Assembly: GCF_009938225.1 (NCBI RefSeq)
Contig: NZ_AP019658.1
Location: forward strand, 310,001 to 374,000
Source: Vibrio ponticus
GTDB lineage: Bacteria; Pseudomonadota; Gammaproteobacteria; Enterobacterales; Vibrionaceae
Length of the DNA stretch: 64,000 bases
Direction of reading: 5' to 3'
The notes under the pieces were generated by a model. It worked only from the letters and a program-made list of their open reading frames with translations. It did no database searches and had not been told where the DNA came from. Below are positions 8,152 through 16,981 of this stretch, in pieces (the first letter of the stretch is position 1; each line of letters begins with the position of its first letter). Both the position numbers and the translations under genes were made by a program.

Positions 8152-8928
8152 ATGGCAAAATTTGCAGCAAATTTATCCATGCTGTTTACCGAGCTCGACT
8201 TTGTTGACCGTTTTGCAGCAGCGGCAAAAGCAGGATTCACGGGAGTGGAGTACCTATTTCCATATGCGCTGACACCAGAGCAGATCAAACAGAAGCTGGA
8301 TGATAACCAACTTACCCAAGTGTTGTTTAACTTGCCTGCAGGAGATTGGGAAGCGGGTGAGCGTGGGATTGCGGTTGATCCAAACCGCCGTGAAGAATTT
8401 AAAGCGGGTGTAGCTCAAGCTATCACTTATGCCCAAGTGTTAGGGAACAGCCAAATAAACTGTTTGGCCGGTATTGTGCCACAAGGCGTCAGTACCAGCG
8501 AAGCGCACGCGACGTTTGTTGAGAACCTACGTTATGCGGCGCAAACTTTGAAACAAGCGGGCATTCGCCTAGTGATTGAGGCGATTAATACTCGCGACAT
8601 TCCAGGTTTCTTTCTCAATACCACCGAGCAAGCGAAGAGCGTTATTCAGGAGGTAGGCAGCGATAACCTGTTTATTCAATACGATATCTACCATATGCAG
8701 ATTATGGAAGGTGATCTTGCGCCAACGATGAGTGCCAATATTGCACAAATCGCGCATGTACAACTGGCTGATAACCCAGGGCGTCATGAGCCAGGTACCG
8801 GGGAAATTAACTACCCATTTGTGCTAAAGCATTTGGATGAGCTTGGTTACCAAGGTTGGATCGGGTGCGAGTACAAGCCGAAAACCACCACATTAGAAGG
8901 CCTAGATTGGCTAAACCTATACCGCTAA
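8152..8928 (+). CDS. hyi: Hydroxypyruvate isomerase
   Basis: The 258-residue TIM-barrel protein interconverts tartronate semialdehyde and hydroxypyruvate. It has the N-terminus FAANLSMLFTELDFVDRF and the metal-site segments VIEAINTRDIPGFF, QYDIYHMQIMEGD and GCEYKPK that mark Hyi within the AP endonuclease 2 superfamily. The ATG at 8152 follows AAGGATATCAAA; an upstream in-frame start at 8122 gives a non-homologous leader. It lies 80 bases after gcl and before glxR, all on one strand, as in E. coli. Confidence 0.95.
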   Translation: MAKFAANLSMLFTELDFVDRFAAAAKAGFTGVEYLFPYALTPEQIKQKLDDNQLTQVLFNLPAGDWEAGERGIAVDPNRREEFKAGVAQAITYAQVLGNSQINCLAGIVPQGVSTSEAHATFVENLRYAAQTLKQAGIRLVIEAINTRDIPGFFLNTTEQAKSVIQEVGSDNLFIQYDIYHMQIMEGDLAPTMSANIAQIAHVQLADNPGRHEPGTGEINYPFVLKHLDELGYQGWIGCEYKPKTTTLEGLDWLNLYR

Positions 8929-8976
8929 TTGCGGAGTTGCCCATTCATAAAGGGCGAAGTTATGGAGAACAAACAA

Positions 8977-9873
8977 ATGAAAATTGCATTTATCGGTACT
9001 GGAATCATGGGCAGACCTATGGCGGCTAACCTGCAAAAAGCCGGGTATGAAATTGTACTGTCTGACCACTTCAATCCAGCGCCAGCAGATTTAGTGGCAG
9101 CTGGGGCTGTGGTTACTCATTCTGTTGAGGAAGCAACGCAACTGGCGGATGCGGTCATCTTGATGGTACCTAATACGCCGCAGGTAGAAGATGTGCTATT
9201 TGGCAATAAAGGTGTAGAAGCAGGTTTAAATGCTGGTGGAGCCTCAAGCAAATTGGTTATCGACATGAGCTCAATTTCTCCGATGGCAACTAAAGCTTTT
9301 GCTGCGCGTATCAACGAAAGTGGTGCTCAATATATTGATGCTCCAGTTTCTGGTGGTGAAGTCGGCGCGGTTAACGCCACTTTAAGCATTATGGCTGGTG
9401 GTTCTCAGGAGGCTTTCGATCAGGCTCGTCCGCTGTTTGAAGTGATGGGTAAAAACATCACTTTGGTTGGCGATAATGGTGCAGGGCAAACGTGTAAAGT
9501 CGCGAATCAGATCATCGTTGCACTCAATATTGAAGCCGTGTCTGAAGCGCTGGTATTCGCTTCTAAAGCGGGGGCTGATCCAGCTCGTGTTCGTCAGGCG
9601 CTACTGGGCGGTTTTGCTACATCAAAAATCTTAGAAGTGCATGGCGAGCGAATGATTGCAGGTACATTTGAGCCGGGCTTTAGAATTGCGTTGCACCAGA
9701 AAGATTTGGATTTAGCGCTGACTGGCGCGCGTGAGCTGGGAGTGGCTCTGCCAAACACGGCAACGGCGCAAGAGCTATTTGAAGATTGTGCTGCGCTAGG
9801 CGGCGATGAATGGGATCACTCGGCGCTGATTAAGGCGATTGAAAAACGCTCGAAACACTCAATTCGCGATTAA
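8977..9873 (+). CDS. glxR: 2-hydroxy-3-oxopropionate (tartronate semialdehyde) reductase
   Basis: The product is about 298 residues and reduces tartronate semialdehyde to glycerate with NAD(P)H. It has the Rossmann opening IAFIGTGIMGRPMAANL, the substrate-binding DAPVSGGEVGA, and the catalytic Lys in GAGQTCKVANQ near residue 170. These are the signatures of beta-hydroxyacid dehydrogenases. An ATG at 8962 is also possible. The one at 8977 is preferred because it gives the usual start of the family and has GGAG nine bases upstream. It follows hyi closely and is the third step of the glycerate pathway. Confidence 0.94.
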   Translation: MKIAFIGTGIMGRPMAANLQKAGYEIVLSDHFNPAPADLVAAGAVVTHSVEEATQLADAVILMVPNTPQVEDVLFGNKGVEAGLNAGGASSKLVIDMSSISPMATKAFAARINESGAQYIDAPVSGGEVGAVNATLSIMAGGSQEAFDQARPLFEVMGKNITLVGDNGAGQTCKVANQIIVALNIEAVSEALVFASKAGADPARVRQALLGGFATSKILEVHGERMIAGTFEPGFRIALHQKDLDLALTGARELGVALPNTATAQELFEDCAALGGDEWDHSALIKAIEKRSKHSIRD

Positions 9874-10197
9874 TTTCGCTCCGGGGTAAAAAGGCTTCCT
9901 CTCCCTTTTTACTCCTTGGGTTTACCAAACCCTAAATAGAACAACTTTGGTTTAAATCGCGTATTTTTGTCTCCTTTTGTACGCGTTCCCGTTGTAAGTC
10001 AACAGGTAGGAGCTTCCGCACGGGCTTTATCTTACTCAGGTCTTTTCGCGGCTTACTTCGGGATTTTTCTTTTTACCTACCCAAGCAATAGTGTAAAGAG
10101 AGCCATCTCCGCTTTTGCACAATAGGTAAATTCTACCTTCCCCGCACGTAATACCCAGACGCAGCAGAGTCACTCAGATTGGTTTAAGGACGAGAAA
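9874..10197 (+). other. 324-base glxR-glxK spacer with small hairpins
   Basis: No gene is seen. A 9-bp stem GTAAAAAGG/CCTTTTTAC (9886-9912) follows glxR but lacks a clear T tail. Further short inverted repeats are GCGTA/TACGC (about 9958-9983) and AGGTA/TACCT (about 10124-10138). The unusual length within an otherwise tight operon suggests an RNA leader or an internal promoter for glxK. No known riboswitch class is recognised. Confidence 0.4.
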
Positions 10198-11334
10198 ATG
10201 AAAATAGTAATTGCGCCCGATTCATACAAGGAAAGTTTAACCGCAATGCAAGTCGCTACAGCAATTGAAAGTGGTTTTAGACAGGTTTTACCTGATGCAG
10301 AGTACATTAAATTACCCATGGCAGATGGGGGTGAAGGCACCGTACAATCCTTGGTTGACGCGACAGGTGGTCAGGTAGCCTCTACGGTGGTAACCGGTCC
10401 ACTTGGTGAGCCAGTTGAGGGGTTTTATGGTCTGCTTGGTGATGGCGTAAGCGCAGTGGTCGAAATGGCTGCGGCGTCCGGTTTACATTTGGTAGAGCCT
10501 GATGCACGGAATCCTTTGAATACCACAAGCTATGGTACCGGAGAGCTGATTAAGGCTGCGTTAGAACAAGGCGTGCAACATATCATCATTGGTATTGGGG
10601 GCAGTGCCACTAACGATGGCGGAATTGGTATGGCGCAGGCGCTGGGTGCACGTTTTCTGGATAGTGATGGTAACGAGTTGGCTTTTGGTGGTGGCGCGAT
10701 AGCGAACCTTGAGCAGATCGATTTGTCTGGTTTAGATCCGCGGCTTCAACAGGTACGGCTTGAAGTCGCATGTGATGTGGATAATCCATTGTGTGGTCCC
10801 ACAGGTGCTTCGTATGTCTTTGGTCCACAAAAAGGCGCCACTCCTGCGATGGTTGAGCAGTTGGATTATAACCTTGCACACTACGCAAGCATTATAGAGC
10901 GTACCACAGGTAAAGATGTCATAAATCAAGCCGGTGCAGGTGCTGCTGGCGGCTTGGGTGCAACATTGTTAGGGCTACTCACTGCGAGTCTTCGCCCAGG
11001 TATTCAAATTGTTATTGAAGCGACCAATCTTGCCGAAGTGGTAAAAGACGCCGCTTTGGTGATTACCGGTGAAGGGCGTATTGATAGTCAGACTATTCAC
11101 GGTAAAACGCCAATGGGCGTGGCGCAAACAGCGAAATTATATGATTTGCCAGTTATTGGTATAGCGGGTAGCCTCGCGTCTGATTGTAACGTGGTGCACC
11201 AACATGGCATTGACGCTGTATTCAGCGTGGTTCCTGGGGCAGTAGATCTGCCATCGGCACTTAAACAGGCTGCGTTTAACGTTGAGATGACCGCACGTAA
11301 TGTCGCCGCGACATGGTGTCTAGTAGCAAAATAA
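10198..11334 (+). CDS. glxK: Glycerate 2-kinase
   Basis: The 378-residue enzyme of the GarK/GlxK family phosphorylates D-glycerate to 2-phosphoglycerate, sending glyoxylate carbon into glycolysis. The start MKIVIAPDSYKESLTA, the PMADGGEGTV segment, GIGGSATNDGGIGMAQALG and the C-terminal ITGEGRIDSQTIHGKTP are diagnostic. The length equals that of E. coli GlxK. AAGGACGAGAAA precedes the ATG. It ends the gcl-hyi-glxR-glxK row and is followed by a strong hairpin. The 324-base spacer ahead of it is unusually long for one operon. Confidence 0.95.
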   Translation: MKIVIAPDSYKESLTAMQVATAIESGFRQVLPDAEYIKLPMADGGEGTVQSLVDATGGQVASTVVTGPLGEPVEGFYGLLGDGVSAVVEMAAASGLHLVEPDARNPLNTTSYGTGELIKAALEQGVQHIIIGIGGSATNDGGIGMAQALGARFLDSDGNELAFGGGAIANLEQIDLSGLDPRLQQVRLEVACDVDNPLCGPTGASYVFGPQKGATPAMVEQLDYNLAHYASIIERTTGKDVINQAGAGAAGGLGATLLGLLTASLRPGIQIVIEATNLAEVVKDAALVITGEGRIDSQTIHGKTPMGVAQTAKLYDLPVIGIAGSLASDCNVVHQHGIDAVFSVVPGAVDLPSALKQAAFNVEMTARNVAATWCLVAK

Positions 11335-11357
11335 CCCTCTGTTAGTCATCTTTTTAT

Positions 11358-11379
11358 ACGGCCGCCTTCAAGCGGCCGT
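11358..11379 (+). terminator. Strong terminator after glxK
   Basis: An 8-bp GC-rich stem, ACGGCCGC and its complement, has a 6-base loop and is followed by TTTTAGTTTG, 23 bases past the glxK stop. It ends the glyoxylate-to-glycerate operon. Confidence 0.9.
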
Positions 11380-11466
11380 TTTAGTTTGTCGCAAAATCTT
11401 TCTCTCACCTTGCTATCACTAACATATTGTTTACACTGAGAACCTACTCAACGTTAAGGGAATACC

Positions 11467-12081
11467 ATGAGTCGCATAAGAAAAAAGAATCAGCAGTTGA
11501 TTATTGAAGTAGCCAGTAAAGAGTTTGCTACTCATGGTTATGCGGCGACTAAAATTGTTGATATTGCCAAAGCGGCGGATATTCCTAAGGCGAATGTATT
11601 TTACTATTTTAGTAGCAAAGATAAGTTGTACTACGCGGTACTACAGACCGTAACCCAACCATTACTCGAGGCTTCTCGTCCACTGGAAGAGGTGGATGAT
11701 CCGGTTGAGGCACTGAGACAATATATTCGCGCCAAGCTACGTATTTCGCAAGACCACCCTTATGCATCGAAAGTGTTTGCCAATGAAGTGATGTCTGGGG
11801 CGAGTGCGTTGCCAGACGATATTGGCGATGAACTTTTCAAGCAATCTCAGATGATCATCGACAAATTTACCTCTTGGTCTGAGCAAGGCTTGATGGATAA
11901 AGTGCCTCCCCATCACTTGATGTTTGCGATTTGGGCAGCGACACAAACTTATGCGGATTTCAGTTGGCAGATTGGTAACGTGATGCAAAAGTCGCAGCTT
12001 GATGAGCAAGATTATCATCAAGCTGCTGAGTTCATTTCACAGTTGGTAATTAAAGGTTGTTCCGTTAAAACCAAGCCATAA
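11467..12081 (+). CDS. TetR family regulator, RutR-like
   Basis: The product is 204 residues. The N-terminal TetR helix-turn-helix is visible as FATHGYAATKIVDIAKAADIPKANVFYYFSSKDKLY. The C-terminal part (HPYASKVFANEVMSGA, then LMFAIWAATQTYADFSWQI) resembles the RutR/YcdC-type ligand domain, which in E. coli binds pyrimidines and also touches purine-degradation genes. It stands alone between glxK and the purine permease, so a nucleobase-responsive role is plausible but inferred. Similar words containing AACGTTAAG occur just before it (about 11450) and just after it (about 12100), possibly its own sites. Start: ACGTTAAGGGAATACC precedes the ATG. Confidence 0.8.
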   Translation: MSRIRKKNQQLIIEVASKEFATHGYAATKIVDIAKAADIPKANVFYYFSSKDKLYYAVLQTVTQPLLEASRPLEEVDDPVEALRQYIRAKLRISQDHPYASKVFANEVMSGASALPDDIGDELFKQSQMIIDKFTSWSEQGLMDKVPPHHLMFAIWAATQTYADFSWQIGNVMQKSQLDEQDYHQAAEFISQLVIKGCSVKTKP

Positions 12082-12162
12082 CAACACTTGATAAGAACTA
12101 ACGTTAAGCGAACGTGGGTACATATTGAATTCGCTTGACCATAAATGGGGTAGAAACAAAAA

Positions 12163-12193
12163 CGCTCTAGCCAAACAATATTTGACTAGAGCG
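12163..12193 (-). terminator. Terminator of the purine permease gene
   Basis: CGCTCTAG and its exact complement bound a 15-base loop. On the minus strand the stem is followed by TTTTTGTTTC, which fits termination of the permease transcript. It may also stop read-through from the convergent TetR gene. Confidence 0.75.
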
Positions 12194-12231
12194 GGTGGTT
12201 AACTAAGGCTGATAGTTGCTACAAGGCTCGC

Positions 12232-13575
12232 TTAGATATAAACAAGCTTAGCAACAAATACAACGGTTAGAATGTACATCGAAATGGAGACATCTTTTGT
12301 TTTGCCGGTTGCCACTTTAAGTACGGTGTAAGTGATAAAACCAAGCGCAATACCATTGGCGATAGAGAAAGTTAACGGCATCATTAGCGCTGTAATTGCT
12401 GCAGGAGCGCCATTGGTAAAATCTTTCCAGTCTACATGCTGCATGCTGCTCATCATCACAAATGCAACGTAGATCAGTGCACCTGCTGTTGCGTAGGAAG
12501 GGATCATTCCAGCTAATGGCGAAAGAAATATTGCAGCGACAAACAGCGCAGCAACGACGATGGCTGATAAACCTGTTCGTGCACCCGCAGCAACACCCGC
12601 AGCACTTTCGACATAACTGGTTACTGGCGGGCAGCCAACACACGCGCCTGCGACACTTGAGATACTGTCTGCTTTTAATGCCTTGCTAAGCCCTTCAATT
12701 CGGCCTGTCTCTTTGTTGATCAGGTGTGCTCGTTCAGCGACGCCCATTAAGGTACCTGCAGTATCGAACATATTGACGAATAAGAAAGCGAGAATCACGC
12801 TCACCATTGAGATGTTAAACGCCCCAGCAATATCCATCGCCATAAACGTTGGAGCAATACTTGGTGGCGCAGAAAAGACGCCATTGAACTCGACGAGACC
12901 TAGTCCCAACCCCATAGCTGTAACGCTTAGAATGCCAATCAGTACAGCACCGAATACCTTACGCTCGCTCAATACCGCGATAATTAAGAATGCCACTGCT
13001 GCCAAAAGTGCATCGGGCTTAGTAAAGTCACCAAGTGATACCAAAGTTGCTGGATTTTCTACCACGATACCAGCAGTTTTAAGACCAATCAGACCAAGGA
13101 ATAGACCAACACCCGCGGTCATCGCGTAGCGCAAACTGTGCGGAATACTCTCGATGATCCATTGACGGATTTTGTAAAAACTCATCCCGACAAATAGGAT
13201 ACCGGATAGGAATACCGCGCCCAGTGCTACCTCCCAGCTATAACCCATTTCACTTACCACCGTGAATGAGAAGAAGGCGTTTAATCCCATGCCAGGCGCT
13301 AAACCGACAGGCCAATTGGCAAATAACCCCATCAGCAAACAGCCAATCGCAGCCCCGATACAAGTAGCGACGAACACCGCACCAGAATCCATTCCGGAAG
13401 CCGCCATGATTTGTGGGTTAACGAAGATGATATAAGCCATGGTGGCGAAGGTTGTGATACCACCGATCATTTCGTTTTTAACACTGGTTCCGTGTGCTTT
13501 CAGTTTAAAGAAACGTTCTAGTAAGCCACCAGATTGACTTTCGTTATCCAGTACTTCTGCTTTGCTTTCATTCAT
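12232..13575 (-). CDS. NCS2/AzgA-type purine permease
   Basis: The product is about 447 residues with 12 or more hydrophobic spans. The N-terminal GGITTFATMAYIIFVNPQIM and the LAPGMGLNAFFSF motif identify the AzgA/GhxP branch of NCS2, which imports adenine, guanine or hypoxanthine by proton symport. MFDTAGTLMGVAERA and GACVGCPPVTSYVESAAGV hold the conserved substrate-site residues. The ATG at 13575 is preferred over 13629 because AAGGA stands nine bases upstream. The specific purine cannot be read. Its place inside the catabolic island suggests uptake of the hypoxanthine or guanine fed to GuaD and XdhABC. It lies 149 bases downstream of hiuH on the same strand. Confidence 0.9.
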   Translation of the reverse strand: MNESKAEVLDNESQSGGLLERFFKLKAHGTSVKNEMIGGITTFATMAYIIFVNPQIMAASGMDSGAVFVATCIGAAIGCLLMGLFANWPVGLAPGMGLNAFFSFTVVSEMGYSWEVALGAVFLSGILFVGMSFYKIRQWIIESIPHSLRYAMTAGVGLFLGLIGLKTAGIVVENPATLVSLGDFTKPDALLAAVAFLIIAVLSERKVFGAVLIGILSVTAMGLGLGLVEFNGVFSAPPSIAPTFMAMDIAGAFNISMVSVILAFLFVNMFDTAGTLMGVAERAHLINKETGRIEGLSKALKADSISSVAGACVGCPPVTSYVESAAGVAAGARTGLSAIVVAALFVAAIFLSPLAGMIPSYATAGALIYVAFVMMSSMQHVDWKDFTNGAPAAITALMMPLTFSIANGIALGFITYTVLKVATGKTKDVSISMYILTVVFVAKLVYI

Positions 13576-13723
13576 GTCAGCAAGTCCTTTTGGTTTGATG
13601 TTTCTAAAATTGAATACCACTTTCTGCATGTAAAGAATGTTATTTTCTAAGGGTATTAGGTGCAGAACTTCAATTCTCTCGGTTTAGTTTTACGCTCTAT
13701 ATTGGCGTTATAGTTTGACGTTG

Positions 13724-14077
13724 TTAGCTGCCGCGATACGTTGAGAAACTGTACGGTGATACCAATAGCGGCACGTGATAGTGCATGCTGGTATCTCCTA
13801 GCCCAAAACGAATCACCACATCATCTAGGAAAGGGATTTCACCGAGATCAACATCTCGGTTCTTGTAGTAGTCAGCAACATGGAAAACCAGTTGATATTT
13901 ACCGCTGACAAGCGAGTCACCTTCTAAAATAGGTTGGTCGGTACGGCCATCAAAGTTGGTGGTGACGGTTTTAACTTTAGTTAGAGAATCGCCCTCAACG
14001 CGAAACAATTCAACTTGAATGTTCGCTCCAGGCACGCCGTGCATTGTATCCAGTACGTGAGTAGTTAGTTTGCCCAT
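13724..14077 (-). CDS. hiuH: 5-hydroxyisourate hydrolase (transthyretin-like)
   Basis: The 117-residue transthyretin-related enzyme hydrolyses 5-hydroxyisourate, the product of urate hydroxylation, to OHCU. The defining pieces are present: LTTHVLDTMHG with the active-site His, YHVPLLVSPYSFSTYRGS with the second His, and the C-terminal YRGS tetrapeptide. There is no signal peptide, so it is cytosolic. The ATG at 14077 has TTGGAG 4-9 bases upstream; a TTG at 14086 would add three residues. It is divergent from puuE at a promoter holding two TTGTATACAA palindromes and a MarR-type word. Confidence 0.96.
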   Translation of the reverse strand: MGKLTTHVLDTMHGVPGANIQVELFRVEGDSLTKVKTVTTNFDGRTDQPILEGDSLVSGKYQLVFHVADYYKNRDVDLGEIPFLDDVVIRFGLGDTSMHYHVPLLVSPYSFSTYRGS

Positions 14078-14122
14078 AATCTCCAATTGCGCCCAGCGCT
14101 CTCCTTAGCTTGCGTTATTAAA

Positions 14123-14132
14123 TTGTATACAA
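14123..14132. promoter_or_regulatory. GntR-type palindrome TTGTATACAA ahead of hiuH
   Basis: A perfect copy lies 46 bases upstream of the hiuH start codon in the hiuH/puuE divergent spacer. Confidence 0.7.
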
Positions 14133-14334
14133 AATTGTTTTTGTTTTTTTGTATTGATACCTATATATGTACACGAAATATTCAGATAGTAAAGCCTGAT
14201 GTTGCATTTTTGTTATCAAATGTGTCGACATAAAAGCGAAAGTGTGAAGTGAGTTTTTTCGAGTTTATAAAGGTTAAAGTTGGTAACTATATGAATATTA
14301 TCTTTAAATTTTATAAAAATAACTTTAACAACAA

Positions 14335-14352
14335 AATCTTTACATTAAGATA
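14335..14352. promoter_or_regulatory. MarR-type operator ahead of puuE
   Basis: The word AATCTTTACATTAAGATA matches the marR operators at 16 of 18 positions. It abuts a GntR-type palindrome six bases to its right. The 346-base hiuH/puuE spacer is otherwise A+T-rich with no gene. Confidence 0.65.
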
Positions 14353-14357
14353 AAATA

Positions 14358-14367
14358 TTGTATACAA
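14358..14367. promoter_or_regulatory. GntR-type palindrome TTGTATACAA ahead of puuE
   Basis: A perfect copy lies 57 bases upstream of the puuE start, next to the MarR-type operator. Both regulators could therefore occupy the same promoter. Confidence 0.7.
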
Positions 14368-14423
14368 TGAATCTATGTTCTGAGTGCTAACCACAAGCAC
14401 TTACTATTTCAAGGAGAGGCTGA

Positions 14424-15347
14424 ATGGATAAGGATTATTCTCGAGATCTCATTGGCTATGGCAATCAGCCACCGCATGCAAAATGGCCAGGTGGTGCTCG
14501 AGTCGCCGTATCATTTGTGCTCAATTATGAGGAAGGCGGAGAGCGTTGTTTACTGCATGGTGATCAAGAATCTGAAGCATTTTTATCGGAGATCCCGGCG
14601 GCACAGCCGATAAAAGGTGAGCGTCACATTAGTATGGAATCAATCTACGAATACGGCAGTCGCGCGGGCGTGTGGCGTGTATTGAAGCTATTTGATGAAT
14701 ATGAGATTCCTCTAACCGTATTTGCCGTTGCAATGGCATTAGAACGCCACCCACAATTGGCGCAAGCTATGGTCCAAGCGGGACATGAGATTTGCAGCCA
14801 TGGCTATCGTTGGATCGATTATCAATATATGGATGAATCGCAAGAGCGTGACCATATGGCGAAAGCGATCGACATTATCACCCAGCTAACAGGTGAACGA
14901 CCACTGGGTTGGTATACCGGACGCACAGGTCCCAATACACGCCGTTTGGTCGCTGAAGAAGGCGGGTTTCTCTATGACTCCGACGCCTATGATGATGATT
15001 TACCTTATTGGCATACCCAAGCAGGGCGCCCACAACTCGTTATTCCTTATACGTTAGATGTCAACGATATGCGTTTTGCTACGGTACAAGGTTTCAATTC
15101 TGGTGAACAGTTTTATCAATATCTTAAAGATACATTCGACACGCTGTATGCCGAAGGGGAAACCTCTCCCAAGATGATGTCGATTGGCTTACATTGTCGT
15201 TTGATCGGTCGCCCTGGTCGAATTGCCTCTTTGAAACGATTTCTAGATTACGTAAAACAGCACGATGACGTGTGGTTATGTCGTCGTGTTGACATCGCGC
15301 GCCATTGGCACGAGCACCATCCATACACACCAAACAGGGAGAAGTAA
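14424..15347 (+). CDS. puuE: Cofactor-independent allantoinase PuuE
   Basis: The 307-residue protein has the polysaccharide-deacetylase (NodB-like) fold adapted to allantoin hydrolysis, yielding allantoate. Family marks are WPGGARVAVSFVLNYEEGGE at the N-terminus, SMESIYEYGSRAGVWRVLKL, GHEICSHGYRWIDYQ and LHCRLIGRPGRIASLKRF. Length matches the roughly 308 residues of characterised PuuE. It replaces the metal-dependent amidohydrolase allantoinase, none of which is seen in the window. It heads a tight run puuE-uraD-alc-allA-puuD, with uraD starting one base after its stop. AAGGAGAG precedes the ATG. Confidence 0.95.
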   Translation: MDKDYSRDLIGYGNQPPHAKWPGGARVAVSFVLNYEEGGERCLLHGDQESEAFLSEIPAAQPIKGERHISMESIYEYGSRAGVWRVLKLFDEYEIPLTVFAVAMALERHPQLAQAMVQAGHEICSHGYRWIDYQYMDESQERDHMAKAIDIITQLTGERPLGWYTGRTGPNTRRLVAEEGGFLYDSDAYDDDLPYWHTQAGRPQLVIPYTLDVNDMRFATVQGFNSGEQFYQYLKDTFDTLYAEGETSPKMMSIGLHCRLIGRPGRIASLKRFLDYVKQHDDVWLCRRVDIARHWHEHHPYTPNREK

Positions 15348-15348
15348 C

Positions 15349-15864
15349 ATGACAGAATTTCGTTTTTGTAAACCATCACAAATGAGCCGAGCGGATTTTG
15401 TCTCTTACTTTGCTGACGTGTATGAGCATAGCCCTTGGGTGGCTGAAACAGTGTTTGATCAAGGGCTGACGTATGCGGACGACGCGATAGTGAATCTGCA
15501 TTTGCGTATGACCACCACACTGCTAAAAGCAGATAAAACCAAGCAACTAGCACTAATCAACGCTCACCCTGATTTAGCGGGACGAGCAGCTATTAACGGC
15601 GAACTTACTGCAGCATCAACCGCAGAACAGGCAGGCGCTGGTATTGACCAATGCTCCGCTGCAGAGTTCGATAAATTCACCACGTACAACGACAGTTATA
15701 AAAGCCGCTTCAACTTTCCCTTCATCATGGCAGTGAAAGGGGCCAATCGTTACCAAATTCTTGAATCGTTCGAGAAGCGATTAGGCAATGATAGTGAAAC
15801 TGAGTTTGCTACTGCGATTCAGGAAATCAACAAGATAGCTCTGTTTCGCCTGCGCGATATGTAA
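15349..15864 (+). CDS. uraD: OHCU decarboxylase
   Basis: The 171-residue all-helical enzyme decarboxylates 2-oxo-4-hydroxy-4-carboxy-5-ureidoimidazoline to S-allantoin. The catalytic-His segment INAHPDLAGRAA and the substrate-binding FNFPFIMAVKG are present. The ATG at 15349 is chosen because it follows GGGAGAAGTAAC at good spacing and begins one base beyond the puuE stop. Longer in-frame starts would overlap puuE. With hiuH it keeps urate breakdown stereospecific and fast. Confidence 0.95.
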   Translation: MTEFRFCKPSQMSRADFVSYFADVYEHSPWVAETVFDQGLTYADDAIVNLHLRMTTTLLKADKTKQLALINAHPDLAGRAAINGELTAASTAEQAGAGIDQCSAAEFDKFTTYNDSYKSRFNFPFIMAVKGANRYQILESFEKRLGNDSETEFATAIQEINKIALFRLRDM

Positions 15865-15980
15865 GTCACGGAGATGGCGACTATTGTGCATCGATATCAA
15901 TTGCACAGGCAATTGGTACTCACTCTGGAAAGAGTACAACTCATTTAACCTATTTTTGATTAATTGGAAGGATAAAGGAC

Positions 15981-16967
15981 ATGTCCTTAGATTTTGAACA
16001 GTACATTAACCTTGCTGACGAAAAACTGGGTGCAACCGCACTCTACGCTACTGACGATTTCTTTGCGGATAAAAGCCGCCTACTGCGCCGCGAAGCGCCA
16101 GAGTGGAAAGAGGGCGTTTATGACGATAATGGGAAATGGATGGACGGTTGGGAAAGCCGTCGTAAACGTGGCGAAGGCTACGATTACTGTGTGATCCGTT
16201 TAGGTTTAGCGGGCACCATTGCTGGTGTAGACATCGACACGTCATTCTTTACTGGTAACTTCCCGCCTTCTGCATCGATTGATGCTTGTTATTCACCGGA
16301 AGGTGACCCAACGGAAACAACAGAGTGGCAAGAGATCCTGCCATCGATGAGCCTACAAGGTGATCACCATCATCTTGAAGCGATTGCCAACGAGCAAGTG
16401 TTTACCCACTTACGCTTGAACATCTACCCAGATGGCGGTGTTGCTCGCCTGCGTGTTTACGGGCGTCCTAGTGTCGATTGGCAGCAAATCGATAGCCAAC
16501 AAAAAGTCGACCTTGCCGCAGTAGAAAATGGTGGTCGTGCGCTAGCTTGTAGCGATGAACACTATGGAAATAAGTCCAATATCCTTGGTCCTGGTCGAGG
16601 CGAAAACATGGGCGATGGTTGGGAAACCGCACGCCGCCGTACGCCTGGCAACGACTGGGTGATTGTTGCGCTTGGTCACGCAGGCAACATTGAGCGCGTA
16701 GTGGTTGATACCGCGCACTTTAAAGGTAATTTCCCGGATAGTTGCTCAATTCAAGCGGCTTATGTCAAAGGTGGTACCGATGACCAAGTAGCGACCCAGA
16801 GCTTGTTCTGGCGCGAATTGCTGCCGGCTCAGAAGCTAAAAGCGCATGATATCCATGAGTTTGTTGCCGAAGTGAATGAGCTAGGAGCGGTGACTCATGT
16901 ACGTCTGAATATTTTCCCTGATGGTGGTATCAGCCGTCTGCGTTTATTTGGCACTAAAGCGGAATAA
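15981..16967 (+). CDS. alc: Allantoicase
   Basis: The 328-residue enzyme splits allantoate to ureidoglycolate and urea. It is built of two homologous jelly-roll repeats. The first has [20 protein letters not shown] then [13 protein letters not shown]. The second has [20 protein letters not shown] then [13 protein letters not shown]. Both end in [22 protein letters not shown] or [18 protein letters not shown] strands. Two intact halves indicate a functional enzyme. AAGGATAAAGGAC precedes the ATG. This route releases nitrogen as urea rather than ammonia, unlike the allantoate amidohydrolase pathway. Confidence 0.96.
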   Translation: MSLDFEQYINLADEKLGATALYATDDFFADKSRLLRREAPEWKEGVYDDNGKWMDGWESRRKRGEGYDYCVIRLGLAGTIAGVDIDTSFFTGNFPPSASIDACYSPEGDPTETTEWQEILPSMSLQGDHHHLEAIANEQVFTHLRLNIYPDGGVARLRVYGRPSVDWQQIDSQQKVDLAAVENGGRALACSDEHYGNKSNILGPGRGENMGDGWETARRRTPGNDWVIVALGHAGNIERVVVDTAHFKGNFPDSCSIQAAYVKGGTDDQVATQSLFWRELLPAQKLKAHDIHEFVAEVNELGAVTHVRLNIFPDGGISRLRLFGTKAE

Positions 16968-16981
16968 GCGAGGAGAAAAAT

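Noticed and set aside
9874..10197. Glycine or other known riboswitch ahead of glxK
   Set aside because: No conserved riboswitch core was recognised; only short unrelated hairpins are visible.
14299..14316. Additional MarR-type operator (TATCTTTAAATTTTATAA) ahead of puuE
   Set aside because: Only the left arm matches; the right arm is A+T drift, so it is not counted.
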